A DNA stretch of 64,000 bases from Thermoactinomyces vulgaris (GTDB taxonomy: Bacteria > Bacillota > Bacilli > Thermoactinomycetales > Thermoactinomycetaceae). How positions within the stretch are numbered: position 1 is the first letter of the stretch; every line of letters begins with the position of its first letter. Below, one piece after another: positions 1 through 8,201 of this stretch. The DNA lies in assembly GCF_003688725.1 (NCBI RefSeq), contig NZ_REFP01000007.1:292900-356899 (forward strand), given 5' to 3'. The position numbers were made by a program, and so were the translations under genes. The notes beneath the pieces were generated by a model. That model was not told the origin of the DNA, made no database searches, and worked only from the letters and a program-made list of their open reading frames with translations.

Positions 1-1
1 A

Positions 2-157
2 AAACGGAAAGTCTTGTTCATGATTATTTCCCGCTACCAACTGGCGGAAGTGAAAAGGGTGATTATGGAAAACGATCCCAAAGCGTTTGTCAATATCATG
101 GAAACCGTGGAAGTGATGGGATATTTCCACCGGGATTTCAATGAAGAAAATGGTTAA
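2..157 (+). CDS. C-terminal end of a YitT/DUF2179-family membrane protein (5' truncated)
   Basis: Only the last 51 residues are inside the window; the frame is open from base 2 to the TAA ending at 157. The tail reads as a soluble domain with the motifs IISRYQLAEVKRVI, ENDPKAFV and ETVEVMG, which fit the C-terminal DUF2179 domain of YitT-type proteins (several membrane helices followed by this domain). The helices would lie upstream of the window. No substrate is established for most of the family. The next gene starts 80 bases later with its own ribosome binding site. Confidence 0.6.
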   Translation, partial: KRKVLFMIISRYQLAEVKRVIMENDPKAFVNIMETVEVMGYFHRDFNEENG

Positions 158-237
158 AAAACGTTGAACTTTGCATGAAGCCAGTAAGACTTGCGTTAAA
201 CTATAGTTGGAATTGCCTGTGAGGAAAGGATTGCGTT

Positions 238-1281
238 ATGAAGTCGAAGTCTCGGGTGCAGAAACGAAAGAACGAACATATCGAAATCGTGCTGAATGAA
301 AATGTGACCAGCCGGCAAGTGACCACCGGATTGGAACATTACCGCTTTGTTCATCAGGCGTTGCCGGAGCTGGATTTTCGTGAAATTGATCTTTCCTGTA
401 CCTTTTTGGGGAAACCTTTGAAGGCCCCGCTTTTCATCAGTTCGATGACCGGCGGGACCGAAGAAACGGGGGAGATTAACCGCATGTTGGCCATTGCGGC
501 CCAGGAGTGCGGGTGGGCGATGGCGCTGGGATCAATGCGTGTGATTCTGGATCGGCCGGCGGTGGAACACACCTTTCAAGTCCGGCGCCATGCCCCGGAT
601 ATTCCGGTGATTGCCAATATCGGAGCCGTGCAATTGAATCACGGGGTCGGGGAAGAAGAATGTTACCGTTTTGTGGAGACAGCGGAAGCCGATGCGCTGG
701 TTTTGCACTTGAATTCGATGCAAGAAGTGTTTCAGCCGGAGGGGGACGTCAATTTCAAAGGCATCCTCCGGAAAATTGAAAAGCTGTGCCGGCGCGTTTC
801 ATTTCCCATCGGTGTCAAGGAAGTGGGTTGGGGAATCAACGGCGAATTGGTCAAAACCCTGTTTGATTGCGGTGTACAGTTTGTGGATGTGGCCGGAGCG
901 GGAGGCACTTCGTGGAGTCAGGTGGAAAAACACCGGACCACCCCCTTGTTGAAAAATGCGGCGCAAGCTTTTGAAAATTGGGGAATTCCGACGGCGGAAT
1001 GTGTGATCGAAGCGCGGAGTGCGGCTCCTTCCGGAACGATCCTTGCCAGCGGCGGATTGAAAAACGGGGTGGATGCCGCGAAGGCGATCGCGTTGGGAGC
1101 AGATCTGGCCGGATTTGGACGTTCGCTTTTGCCCTATGCGGCCGATAACCGGCAGGATATGTTGATCGACCGGCTCCGGCAGGTGATGATGGAAATGAAA
1201 ATCGCCATGTTTGGAGCAGGCATCGGTTCCGTTAAGGAACTTTCCCGGACCGACCGGCTGGTATTTCATGCATGGCAGTGA
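238..1281 (+). CDS. fni: Type 2 isopentenyl-diphosphate delta-isomerase
   Basis: FMN-dependent enzyme that interconverts isopentenyl and dimethylallyl diphosphate in the cytosol, supplying isoprenoid units for menaquinone and undecaprenyl phosphate. The 347-residue length is normal. Family motifs are visible: RKNEH at residues 10-14, SSMTGG at about 68-73, the HLNSMQE stretch near 147, GAGGTSW near 222, and ASGGL in the C-terminal FMN phosphate-binding part. Translation starts at ATG 238 after an AGGAAAGG ribosome site. It is followed by the regulated promoter of a MarR gene and looks monocistronic or the last gene of a unit with the YitT-like gene. It is unrelated in sequence to type 1 (Idi) isomerase. 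Confidence 0.95.
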   Translation: MKSKSRVQKRKNEHIEIVLNENVTSRQVTTGLEHYRFVHQALPELDFREIDLSCTFLGKPLKAPLFISSMTGGTEETGEINRMLAIAAQECGWAMALGSMRVILDRPAVEHTFQVRRHAPDIPVIANIGAVQLNHGVGEEECYRFVETAEADALVLHLNSMQEVFQPEGDVNFKGILRKIEKLCRRVSFPIGVKEVGWGINGELVKTLFDCGVQFVDVAGAGGTSWSQVEKHRTTPLLKNAAQAFENWGIPTAECVIEARSAAPSGTILASGGLKNGVDAAKAIALGADLAGFGRSLLPYAADNRQDMLIDRLRQVMMEMKIAMFGAGIGSVKELSRTDRLVFHAWQ

Positions 1282-1307
1282 TCGCGGTGTAATCGCTTCC
1301 GTTCAGG

Positions 1308-1353
1308 TTGACAACGGGCCGGTGGTTAATATTTAATAAAATTAAATATTAAC
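1308..1353 (+). promoter_or_regulatory. Promoter with overlapping 13-bp palindromic operator
   Basis: A TTGACA -35 box (1308-1313) is followed by an AT-rich -10 region near 1327-1336. Overlapping it is a perfect inverted repeat: GTTAATATTTAAT (1325-1337), spacer AAA, and its exact complement (1341-1353). Placement over the -10 region and just ahead of a MarR gene fits autorepression by that regulator; this last point is inference. Confidence 0.65.
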
Positions 1354-1394
1354 TTTCCTAACCAATGGGAATGAGATGGAAAGCGGGGAGACGG

Positions 1395-1847
1395 ATGACA
1401 TTTGATCATGAGAACATTATTACCAACATTCAAATGAAACAATATGCCATTACCCGGAGAATCGGACAGCATATCACCACGGCGTTATCCGAAATCGGTT
1501 TGACCCGGGCGCAGTTTCATATATTGAATTATATCGGATCGAGCGACCGATGCCGGGCGACCGACATTGCAAACATGATGGAGGTCAAGCCCAGTGCGGT
1601 GACGTTGATGATAGACCGTTTGGAAGCCCACCAGTGGGTAAGGCGCTCCCAGGATGCTTTTGACCGTCGTGTGGTTGTCATTGAACTGACGGAAGAAGGA
1701 AAAAATATATTGTCCAAAGCGAAAAAAATCAGTGAAGAAGTGGTGAAACATTATTTGTCCAATTTGTCCCAAGACGATTTGATCCGCTTGTTGGAAATTT
1801 ATGAAAAACTGGAGAGAATTGTAAACGACGAAAAACGGGCGGAATAA
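1395..1847 (+). CDS. MarR-family transcriptional regulator
   Basis: Winged-helix DNA-binding protein, 150 residues from ATG 1395. The family pattern is clear: a dimerising N-terminal helix, a helix-turn-helix core (RATDIANMMEVKPSAVTLMIDRLEAHQWV), a wing with the DRRVVVIELTEEG signature, and C-terminal dimerisation helices. An in-frame ATG at 1365 would add 10 residues but has no ribosome site, while GGGGAG lies just before 1395, so the shorter form is preferred. The perfect palindrome at 1325-1353 is its probable operator. Its ligand and any other targets cannot be read from the sequence. Confidence 0.85.
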   Translation: MTFDHENIITNIQMKQYAITRRIGQHITTALSEIGLTRAQFHILNYIGSSDRCRATDIANMMEVKPSAVTLMIDRLEAHQWVRRSQDAFDRRVVVIELTEEGKNILSKAKKISEEVVKHYLSNLSQDDLIRLLEIYEKLERIVNDEKRAE

Positions 1848-1961
1848 ATTTTTTCGGAAAATGTTGAAGGGTCTATCACTGCAAAAAGACGCCAAAATGC
1901 CAGTAAAAAAAGAGAAAAATCCCCCTTAAAAAAGATCAGAAATGGAGGGCGGATTTGTCAA

Positions 1962-2084
1962 ATGGCGAAAGTTGTGTATTCAATACAATTCAAGGATATT
2001 GATAAAAAGGATGATCTTTATGCAGCTACCCGGCTGGTTGCAAAGCTGGAAATGGGATCAGCGTTGGCAGGAAACGGGATTTGA
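1962..2084 (+). CDS. Possible 40-residue leader peptide or gene remnant overlapping the next gene
   Basis: A short frame (MAKVVYSIQF... ending LAGNGI) begins at ATG 1962, 11 bases after GGAGGG at 1945-1950, the best ribosome site in this stretch. It overlaps the first 65 bases of the following gene in another frame. Its composition looks protein-like, but I recognise no family. It may be a leader that couples translation to the next gene, the 5' remnant of a frameshifted gene, or chance. Confidence 0.25.
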   Translation: MAKVVYSIQFKDIDKKDDLYAATRLVAKLEMGSALAGNGI

Positions 2085-3021
2085 GTTTTTGGATGAAGCT
2101 GCTTTTTTGGATGAGCTGGCACAGTTCATGGATCGGGAAGCTGATTTGATCGTTTTTGCCGAAGCAAAGGATCTGAGTATTCCCCGCGGTATTGTGCTTG
2201 CCTATCAACCTTTGGTGGAACATCAAATTTTTGCAATCTTTCAAGGATGTGTTTCACATCCGTTGGCCATTCCGGCCGATTTGGATGAAGTCCGTCGCTT
2301 TTCAGATTATTATTTGTCGCCGGGTTGGCAAATGGAGCAAATGCGCTTGCCTCATCACACGATCCCGCGAGTTTGGAGAGGAACCAGCCAGCGGCAGTTG
2401 ACACCGCTGACGGAGGAGCGTTTGAAATGGTCTTCTTTTTACATAGGCGTCGGCCATTACGAACATGAAATGGTTGACTTGGAAAACAGCGCGGCGTTCA
2501 ATCCTTTTTTGCGCACCGACCGGATGGTGACGGCCACTGCGGACGGAGGGCAGTGGTCGCAATGGTACACGAATTACTCCGGTTCCATTTTCTCCTTGTA
2601 CCGCATCCCGATGGAGGATCAATGGGGCATTTTTTATCTGTTTGTCCACTACAGGCCGTGCCCATACCTGGAAGGGAAGAGGCAAATTTTAAACGAACTG
2701 GTGTCGGAGGAGAAACCTGCCGGCAAATTGCCGGTGGATGTTCCCTTTGATGTAGTTCTGGCCCTGAATCATTTCCCTTTTTATCAGCTCTTTACCATTG
2801 AAGAGTTAAAAGAAGAGGCATTAAACGGCAATTATGAATGGTTTATTCATTTGCTCGGATACTTGGATTGCCCCTTGGTCAAACGGGAAATCGGGGATCT
2901 GGAGCAAGTGTTTGCCGATTTTGCCGATTGCCGCCACGAAAAAATCCGGCGCGAAGTGACGGCACTTGCGCACCTTCACGGTTGGCGCAATTTATTGAAT
3001 CAATTGCAGGAAAACGATTAA
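2020..3021 (+). CDS. Hypothetical protein, 333 residues, no recognised family
   Basis: I do not recognise this protein. It is acidic, rich in Trp, Phe and Tyr, and has no signal peptide or membrane segment, so it is probably cytosolic. Features include a WLQSWKWDQRW N-terminus, a central aromatic stretch (WSQWYTNYSGSIFSLYR), and a C-terminal helical half ending in HEKIRREVTALAHLHGWRNLL. ATG 2020 is preferred because AAAAGG lies 9 bases upstream; longer in-frame starts exist at 1942 and 2011, but 2011 abuts that ribosome site. The 40-codon frame at 1962-2084 overlaps its beginning. A strong terminator follows at once, so it forms a short transcript of its own. Confidence 0.6.
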   Translation: MQLPGWLQSWKWDQRWQETGFEFLDEAAFLDELAQFMDREADLIVFAEAKDLSIPRGIVLAYQPLVEHQIFAIFQGCVSHPLAIPADLDEVRRFSDYYLSPGWQMEQMRLPHHTIPRVWRGTSQRQLTPLTEERLKWSSFYIGVGHYEHEMVDLENSAAFNPFLRTDRMVTATADGGQWSQWYTNYSGSIFSLYRIPMEDQWGIFYLFVHYRPCPYLEGKRQILNELVSEEKPAGKLPVDVPFDVVLALNHFPFYQLFTIEELKEEALNGNYEWFIHLLGYLDCPLVKREIGDLEQVFADFADCRHEKIRREVTALAHLHGWRNLLNQLQEND

Positions 3022-3026
3022 GCAAA

Positions 3027-3056
3027 ATCCCTCCTTTAAACAGGAGGGATTTTTTT
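3027..3056 (+). terminator. Intrinsic terminator after the 333-residue gene
   Basis: Nine-base stem ATCCCTCCT / AGGAGGGAT with a 6-base loop, followed by a run of T. It begins 5 bases after the stop codon. The opposite strand has only four T after the stem, so it acts mainly on plus-strand transcripts. Confidence 0.85.
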
Positions 3057-3080
3057 ATCTCTGAAGAAGTGCATTTTACT

Positions 3081-3926
3081 TTAATCGTGTTTTAAAAAGG
3101 CCGGCACGTCAAAACAGGTTGTCAGAATTGAATGATTGACGTATTTGGTGTCTTTTTCGAAGCGGTTCACAAACACTTGATCATATTTTTTGGAGCCCAG
3201 GGTGAAGCTCCAGAAGCCGCCCGGATAGGTGGGAACCGTTGCCGTGTATACTTTGACCGCCGGATACAGATCCCGGATGTGGCGGATGGTTTGGTTCATG
3301 ACGGAGCGGTGAAACAGCGGGGACTGGCTTTGGCACACCATCAATCCGTCTTCTTTTAAAGCCCGGTGAATGTTTTCATAAAAGCTCTTTTCAAAAAGCG
3401 CTTTGGCGGGGCCCACGGGGTCGGAGGAGTCCACGATGATCACATCGTAGTGATCCTGGATGTTTTCCACATGTTTGATCCCGTCATTAAAAATAAAGTT
3501 CACCCGGCGATCGGAAAGGTTTCCGGAAACCGCCGGCAGGTATTTTTTGCAGGCATCCACCACCAGCTCGTCAATTTCCACCATGTCAATTTCTTTGACA
3601 TTTTCATATTTGCATACTTCCCTGGCGGCTCCGCAGTCCCCGCCCCCGATGATCAACACGCGCTCGGGATTCGGGTGGATGGAAAGCGGAATGTGGGTGA
3701 TCATTTCATTATAAATGTGGCCGTCCAGGGAAGTGGTTTGCACCACGCCGTCCAAAACGAGCATGCGCCCGAAATCATATGAATCCAAAATCATGACATG
3801 TTGAAAAGGGGATTTCTCCGAAAATACAACTTCTTTAATCCGGTAACTTACCTTCATGTTTTCCCGTTCATCTTCGATCAGCCATAAATCCCCGTTTTTT
3901 TCTTGCAGAAATGGTGTTTGGTTCAA
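3081..3926 (-). CDS. speE: Spermidine synthase (polyamine aminopropyltransferase)
   Basis: Transfers the aminopropyl group of decarboxylated S-adenosylmethionine to putrescine. An N-terminal beta domain is followed by a Rossmann fold with the signature VLIIGGGDCGAAREV, the acidic MVEIDELVV that binds the nucleoside, FNDG, and VDSSDPVGPA with the catalytic aspartate; PGGFWSFTLGS near the end is also typical. The likely start is TTG at 3926, because AAGGAGG lies 8 bases upstream; this gives 281 residues, close to the family norm. Other in-frame starts would add an N-terminal tail of about 19 residues. No speD or speB is adjacent, so its partners lie elsewhere. Confidence 0.93.
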   Translation of the reverse strand: MNQTPFLQEKNGDLWLIEDERENMKVSYRIKEVVFSEKSPFQHVMILDSYDFGRMLVLDGVVQTTSLDGHIYNEMITHIPLSIHPNPERVLIIGGGDCGAAREVCKYENVKEIDMVEIDELVVDACKKYLPAVSGNLSDRRVNFIFNDGIKHVENIQDHYDVIIVDSSDPVGPAKALFEKSFYENIHRALKEDGLMVCQSQSPLFHRSVMNQTIRHIRDLYPAVKVYTATVPTYPGGFWSFTLGSKKYDQVFVNRFEKDTKYVNHSILTTCFDVPAFLKHD

Positions 3927-4089
3927 CCGTCCAACCTCCTTGAAACATATGTTACCGAGACACCATTTTATCAGATGTGTCATTGTTTTGCAGTTTTTTG
4001 TTTACTGGATTTGGTTTGTCAAGGAGTATAATTTTATATATACTTTTTTGATAAGGGTATGATGAAAGTTTGGAATAAAGGAGAGACTT

Positions 4090-4539
4090 ATGGAAAAGAA
4101 AAAACCGGTCTCTTACGAGCGATTTGCAGAAATAGAATTTTTATTGCGGGAAATCAGTGTGATTGTCAAAAGAAAAGGAAGGGAAATCCTGGACCGGTTT
4201 CCGGTGACCCCTCCCCAGTTTTCCGCTTTGTTGTTGCTTCAGGAAAACGGGGATTTAACCATCGGGGAATTGAGCCAAAAAATGTTTTTGGCTTGCAGTA
4301 CGATGACCGATTTGATTGACCGGATGGAGAAAAACAAAGTGGTGGAACGGATAAGGGATGAACGTGATCGGCGCGTGGTGCGGATCCGTTTATTGGATAA
4401 AGGGAGCAAAATCATTGAAGAAGTATTGGCAGCCCGTCGGCAGTACTTGTCTGACATTCTCTCGCATTTGTCATCCGAAGAGACAGAGCAAATTCAGAAA
4501 CATTTATCCGTTTTGTATCATGAAATGAAAAAAGATTGA
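4090..4539 (+). CDS. ysmB: MarR-family transcriptional regulator, YsmB-like
   Basis: A 149-residue winged-helix repressor. The recognition region LTIGELSQKMFLACSTMTDLIDRMEKNKVV and the wing motif DERDRRVVRIRLLDKG are plain. ATG 4090 follows AAAGGAG. Its place directly upstream of murI/racE and gerM matches ysmB in B. subtilis, on which the symbol rests. Upstream at 4025-4044 the arms AGTATA and TATACT flank an AT-rich TATAAT-containing stretch that could be promoter plus operator, though this is weaker than the palindrome before the other MarR gene. A terminator separates it from murI. Confidence 0.85.
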   Translation: MEKKKPVSYERFAEIEFLLREISVIVKRKGREILDRFPVTPPQFSALLLLQENGDLTIGELSQKMFLACSTMTDLIDRMEKNKVVERIRDERDRRVVRIRLLDKGSKIIEEVLAARRQYLSDILSHLSSEETEQIQKHLSVLYHEMKKD

Positions 4540-4545
4540 GGTTTT

Positions 4546-4575
4546 CCTCCATTCATGCACCGAATGGAGGTTTTT
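4546..4575 (+). terminator. Intrinsic terminator after ysmB
   Basis: Perfect 9-base stem CCTCCATTC / GAATGGAGG, 7-base loop, then five T. Starts 7 bases after the stop codon. Confidence 0.85.
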
Positions 4576-4656
4576 GTTGCCCGTGTTCCAATTCTTGGAA
4601 AAAACAATATGATAACATATCCGGTTGAGACAGAGGGATAGGAGTTGGATTTTTGT

Positions 4657-5478
4657 ATGATGCAGCAAACCAGAGACCGGGCCATCGGCATCCTTGACTC
4701 CGGAGTCGGCGGGTTGACCGTTGCCCGTGAAGTGATGCGGCAGTTGCCCCGGGAAACCATTTATTATGTGGGGGATACCAAACGCTGTCCATATGGCCCC
4801 CGAAGCAAAGAAGAAGTCCGGAGATTTACCATGGGCATTGTCCGGTTTTTGATGAGTCATCCGATCAAAGCGATTTTGATCGCGTGCAACACCGCAACCG
4901 CCGCAGCGCTGGATTTGGTGAGAGAACAGGTGGACATTCCGGTTCTGGGAGTGATTGATCCCGGGGCGCGGGCGGCCATTAAAGCGACGAAAAACCAAAC
5001 GATTGGCGTGATCGGCACGCAGGGAACGATTCAAAGCGGGGCTTATGAACAGGCTCTGCGCAAAATCCATCCCGACTTGACCATTCACAGTCTGGCTTGT
5101 CCGGCCTTTGTGCCGTTGGTGGAAAGCGGGTATCGCCATACCGCTTTGGCCGATGACATTGTTGCCGACACGTTGTCCCCGCTCAGAAATACTTCGATGG
5201 ATACCCTGATTCTCGGATGCACGCATTATCCCCTTTTGGCGGATTCCATCCGAAAAGCAGTGAGCGAATCGGTTTCCATCATCAGTTCGGCGGAAGAGAC
5301 CGCGGTGGAGTTAAGCACAATTTTGCAGCATCAACAATTGCTGTCGGATCAGCATTCCCCCGAACACCGTTTCTTTACGACGGGGTCGACGGAAAGCTTT
5401 TCGAAGATCGCCGAAGACTGGTTCGGTTTTCCGGTCAAGGTGGAACAAGTGGAGCTTTATTTCCCTTCAGTGGGATAA
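4657..5478 (+). CDS. murI: Glutamate racemase
   Basis: Cofactor-independent racemase that makes D-glutamate for peptidoglycan (called racE in Bacillus). Both catalytic cysteines are present: ACNTA with C77 and GCTHYP with C188, along with the N-terminal ILDSGVGGLTV and the YVGDTKRCPYG loop. About 273 residues is typical. GGAG at 4641-4644 serves ATG 4657 (or the next codon, also ATG); an in-frame TTG at 4645 is too close to that site. It is followed by the spore germination gene gerM, as in B. subtilis. Confidence 0.95.
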   Translation: MMQQTRDRAIGILDSGVGGLTVAREVMRQLPRETIYYVGDTKRCPYGPRSKEEVRRFTMGIVRFLMSHPIKAILIACNTATAAALDLVREQVDIPVLGVIDPGARAAIKATKNQTIGVIGTQGTIQSGAYEQALRKIHPDLTIHSLACPAFVPLVESGYRHTALADDIVADTLSPLRNTSMDTLILGCTHYPLLADSIRKAVSESVSIISSAEETAVELSTILQHQQLLSDQHSPEHRFFTTGSTESFSKIAEDWFGFPVKVEQVELYFPSVG

Positions 5479-5559
5479 AATTTTGTCCCGGAAAGTGCTA
5501 AATTCCCCCCATGCCCGTATACATGTAATAAATGACTTGTCCTTGGGGGGAGATTGTTC

Positions 5560-6606
5560 ATGGATCAAAGATTCATACGCTCAGCCGTCTTTCTATTATT
5601 CATTCCTTTGCTGGTGACCGGATGCATGTTCGGACCGGGAAAAGAATCCACCAAGCCCATAGACCCGCCCCCGGCCAATGCCAATTTGGACAACGCGACG
5701 CCGGTGGGGGCCGGCCAGGAAAAGAAAGATGACAAACAGGAAAAGACGACCGGAGTCGAACTTTATTACAAAACGAATAACGGCCACGTCGCGCCTTATA
5801 CCTTGAATCTTCCGGCTTCCACAGGGATTGCCAAAGAAGTGTTAAAGTTCATGGTGAAGGAAGGGCCGGGAGTATCCATGTTGCCGGAAGGGTTGACTCC
5901 GATTTTGCCCAAAGGTACGCAGGTGAAGGCGTTAAATATTTCAGACGGGGTTGCAACCATTGACTTTTCAAAGGAATTTTTGAACTACAAAGAGGATGAA
6001 GAAGAAGATTTGTTAAGTGCCGTGACTTGGACGTTGACGGGTTTTTCCACCATTGATGAGGTGAATATCTGGGTCGATGGGAAACCGCTTGCGGTCATGC
6101 CGAAGAAAAAGACACCGGCTCAAGGTTTGACCCGCAAAGACGGGATCAATCTGGAGGTGGCCGAAGGAACGGACCTGACACGGAGCATGCCGGTCATCCT
6201 GTATTTCATGGGGCAATTGCCCAATAACGAGATTTACTATGTACCGGTGACCCGGATGGTCAGTCCATCAGACCAAATCGGCGAAACGGTGATGAATGAG
6301 CTGATCAAAGGGCCGCAATATGATTCCGGTTTGAGTGCGGCGCTGGACAACACCCTGGCGGTGAATAAAGTTCAGGTCAAAGGCAAGGTGGTTTCGGCGG
6401 ACCTGGGAGAGCAACTGTTACAGTACGGAAAAAACACCGCTTCCAAAGACGCCATCCAAACGATCGTGTTGTCCTTGACGGAAAACACCGATGCGGATAA
6501 AGTGCAATTGACCGTGAACGGAAAACAAAGCGTTGCCGTGGAAGGGGAAGGAACCGTCAGCCAGCCCGTGGCCCGGCCGGTCTTTGTCAATCCAAATAAA
6601 TCCTGA
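5560..6606 (+). CDS. gerM: Spore germination lipoprotein GerM with two GerMN domains
   Basis: Exported lipoprotein required for normal sporulation and germination in Bacillus. Residues 1-21 form a signal peptide ending in a lipobox (LVTGC, C22 lipidated). A Pro/Asn/Lys-rich linker leads to two related GerMN domains: the first at about 65-175 (motif GVATIDFSKEFL, then LSAVTWTLTGF), the second at about 205-330 (KGKVVSADLGEQLL, then IQTIVLSLTEN). The start is ATG 5560 behind GGGGGGAG; TTG 5554 is also in frame but too close to that site. 348 residues matches the family. It marks the organism as a spore former. A terminator follows. Confidence 0.93.
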   Translation: MDQRFIRSAVFLLFIPLLVTGCMFGPGKESTKPIDPPPANANLDNATPVGAGQEKKDDKQEKTTGVELYYKTNNGHVAPYTLNLPASTGIAKEVLKFMVKEGPGVSMLPEGLTPILPKGTQVKALNISDGVATIDFSKEFLNYKEDEEEDLLSAVTWTLTGFSTIDEVNIWVDGKPLAVMPKKKTPAQGLTRKDGINLEVAEGTDLTRSMPVILYFMGQLPNNEIYYVPVTRMVSPSDQIGETVMNELIKGPQYDSGLSAALDNTLAVNKVQVKGKVVSADLGEQLLQYGKNTASKDAIQTIVLSLTENTDADKVQLTVNGKQSVAVEGEGTVSQPVARPVFVNPNKS

Positions 6607-6615
6607 TGCAGGTGC

Positions 6616-6650
6616 AAAAGGAATGAGTCAAATTTCATTCCTTTTTTCTT
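6616..6650 (+). terminator. Intrinsic terminator after gerM
   Basis: Stem AAAAGGAATGA / TCATTCCTTTT with an 8-base loop and a trailing T run. Confidence 0.85.
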
Positions 6651-6717
6651 TTCTCATTCGGAATTTGGGATAAGGGTATGCTATACTAAAGGAACTTGGC
6701 ACAGGAGGGAAGCATCA

Positions 6718-7488
6718 TTGAGAACCGATGGACGCGCAAATCATGAACTAAGAAAAGTGGAAATGCAGCGAGGCTTTATCAAGACGGCGGAAGGTTCCGT
6801 TTACATAACTGTGGGGGATACCCGGGTCATTTGCACGGCGACGGTGGAAGAAAGAGTCCCCCCTTTTTTGAGAAATTCCGGTAAAGGGTGGATTACCGCG
6901 GAGTATTCGATGTTGCCGAGAGCAACCCATCAACGGACCGTTCGCGAATCCAGCCGGGGGAAAGTCAGCGGCCGGACGATGGAAATCCAGCGCCTGATTG
7001 GAAGGGCGCTCCGTTCCGTTGTGGATTTATCCGCCATCGGTGAAAGAACCCTGTGGATCGACTGCGACGTGATCCAGGCGGACGGCGGAACCCGTACCGC
7101 GGCGATTACCGGAGCGTTTGTTGCCATGGTGGATGCACTGGCTCCCATGGTGAAAAACGGTGTTTTAAAAGAGATGCCGGTCAAAGACTTTTTGGCTGCG
7201 ACCAGTGTGGGGATCGTCGGGGAAGAAGTGCTCTTGGATCTTTGTTATGAAGAAGACTCCTCCGCCATTGTGGATATGAATATAGTCATGACGGGTCTCG
7301 GCAAATATGTGGAAATCCAGGGAACCGGCGAAGAATCTCCTTTTTCGGGCGACCAGCTTTTCCAACTCTTAGAGCTGGCCAAAAAAGGAACGTCTGAATT
7401 GATTCGCATGCAAAAAGAAATCTTGGGCAGCGACGCCGAACTGGTGGGGGAAACCGTTTCGGAGGAAAGTTCTTCGGCAACCAAATAA
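6718..7488 (+). CDS. rph: Ribonuclease PH
   Basis: Phosphorolytic 3'-5' exoribonuclease that trims tRNA 3' ends. The 256-residue chain has the hallmarks [14 protein letters not shown] at the start, [34 protein letters not shown], and the phosphate- and metal-site region [19 protein letters not shown]. The start codon is TTG 6718, set by AGGAGGG 8 bases upstream. An extended -10 (TGC then TATACT, 6682-6687) lies ahead of it, after the gerM terminator. ysnA follows after 75 bases containing two competing hairpins. Confidence 0.95.
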   Translation: MRTDGRANHELRKVEMQRGFIKTAEGSVYITVGDTRVICTATVEERVPPFLRNSGKGWITAEYSMLPRATHQRTVRESSRGKVSGRTMEIQRLIGRALRSVVDLSAIGERTLWIDCDVIQADGGTRTAAITGAFVAMVDALAPMVKNGVLKEMPVKDFLAATSVGIVGEEVLLDLCYEEDSSAIVDMNIVMTGLGKYVEIQGTGEESPFSGDQLFQLLELAKKGTSELIRMQKEILGSDAELVGETVSEESSSATK

Positions 7489-7497
7489 TCAAAACGG

Positions 7498-7538
7498 GCC
7501 CATGAGCTTTTTTATTGTTCATGGGCTTTCCCATGAAC
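7498..7538 (+). promoter_or_regulatory. Two mutually exclusive hairpins between rph and ysnA
   Basis: Hairpin A pairs GCCCATGAGC (7498-7507) with GTTCATGGGC (7517-7526), including one G-U pair. Hairpin B pairs GTTCATGGG (7517-7525) with CCCATGAAC (7530-7538) around a 4-base loop. They share 7517-7525, so only one can form. There is no long T run after either. The arrangement could serve as a processing or read-through control element. Confidence 0.35.
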
Positions 7539-7563
7539 CACTGAGAGGGAAAGGAAGAGAAAA

Positions 7564-8187
7564 ATGAAAAGAAACTGGCCTTTTCCGTATATCATCATTG
7601 CGACGGGAAACCGAAACAAACTGGAACAATTCCGGGAACTGTTTTTGGAGCATTTGAACCTGGATGTCAAAGGGTTGAAAGACTTTCAAGATTTGCCCGG
7701 CATTGTGGAGGATCAGGATACTTTTGAAGGCAATGCCGTCAAAAAAGCGGAAACAATTTCCCGGCATTTGAATGCCCCGGTGGTTTCAGATGATTCCGGG
7801 CTGGTGGTTCCGGCGCTAAACGGGGAGCCTGGCGTTTATTCGGCCCGCTATGCGGGAGAAAATGCCACAGATGAAGAGAACAACCGGAAATTGCTGAAGC
7901 AAATGGAATCCATCCCGCAAGAGAAACGCCAGGCTTACTACGTTTGCGTCATGGCGCTGGCCGTGCCCGGTGAACCGACCAAAACCGTGGAAGGAACGTG
8001 CCACGGGGAGATCACCCGGGAGCCGAGAGGCGATCAAGGTTTCGGCTATGATCCGCTTTTTTATGTGCCTTCGCTTCACAAAACAATGGCGGAGCTGAGC
8101 AATCAAGAAAAATTCGCCATCAGTCACCGCGGGAAAGCCACTCGTCTGTTGATCGAAGAGATGAAGAACATGTATCATTTTTCATAA
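7564..8187 (+). CDS. ysnA: XTP/dITP/dHAPTP pyrophosphatase (RdgB/HAM1 family), YsnA-like
   Basis: House-cleaning enzyme that hydrolyses non-canonical purine triphosphates such as dITP and XTP to monophosphates. Key motifs are visible: the N-terminal IIATGNRNKLEQF that binds nucleotide, VSDDSGLVVPALNGEPGVYSAR with the metal-binding acidic pair, GFGYDPLF, and the C-terminal ISHRGKA. 207 residues is close to the usual length. ATG 7564 is preceded by GAAAGGAAG. It sits between rph and a phosphodiesterase gene as in B. subtilis (rph-ysnA-ysnB). Confidence 0.95.
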   Translation: MKRNWPFPYIIIATGNRNKLEQFRELFLEHLNLDVKGLKDFQDLPGIVEDQDTFEGNAVKKAETISRHLNAPVVSDDSGLVVPALNGEPGVYSARYAGENATDEENNRKLLKQMESIPQEKRQAYYVCVMALAVPGEPTKTVEGTCHGEITREPRGDQGFGYDPLFYVPSLHKTMAELSNQEKFAISHRGKATRLLIEEMKNMYHFS

Positions 8188-8201
8188 GGGGAGGAATGAT
8201 G

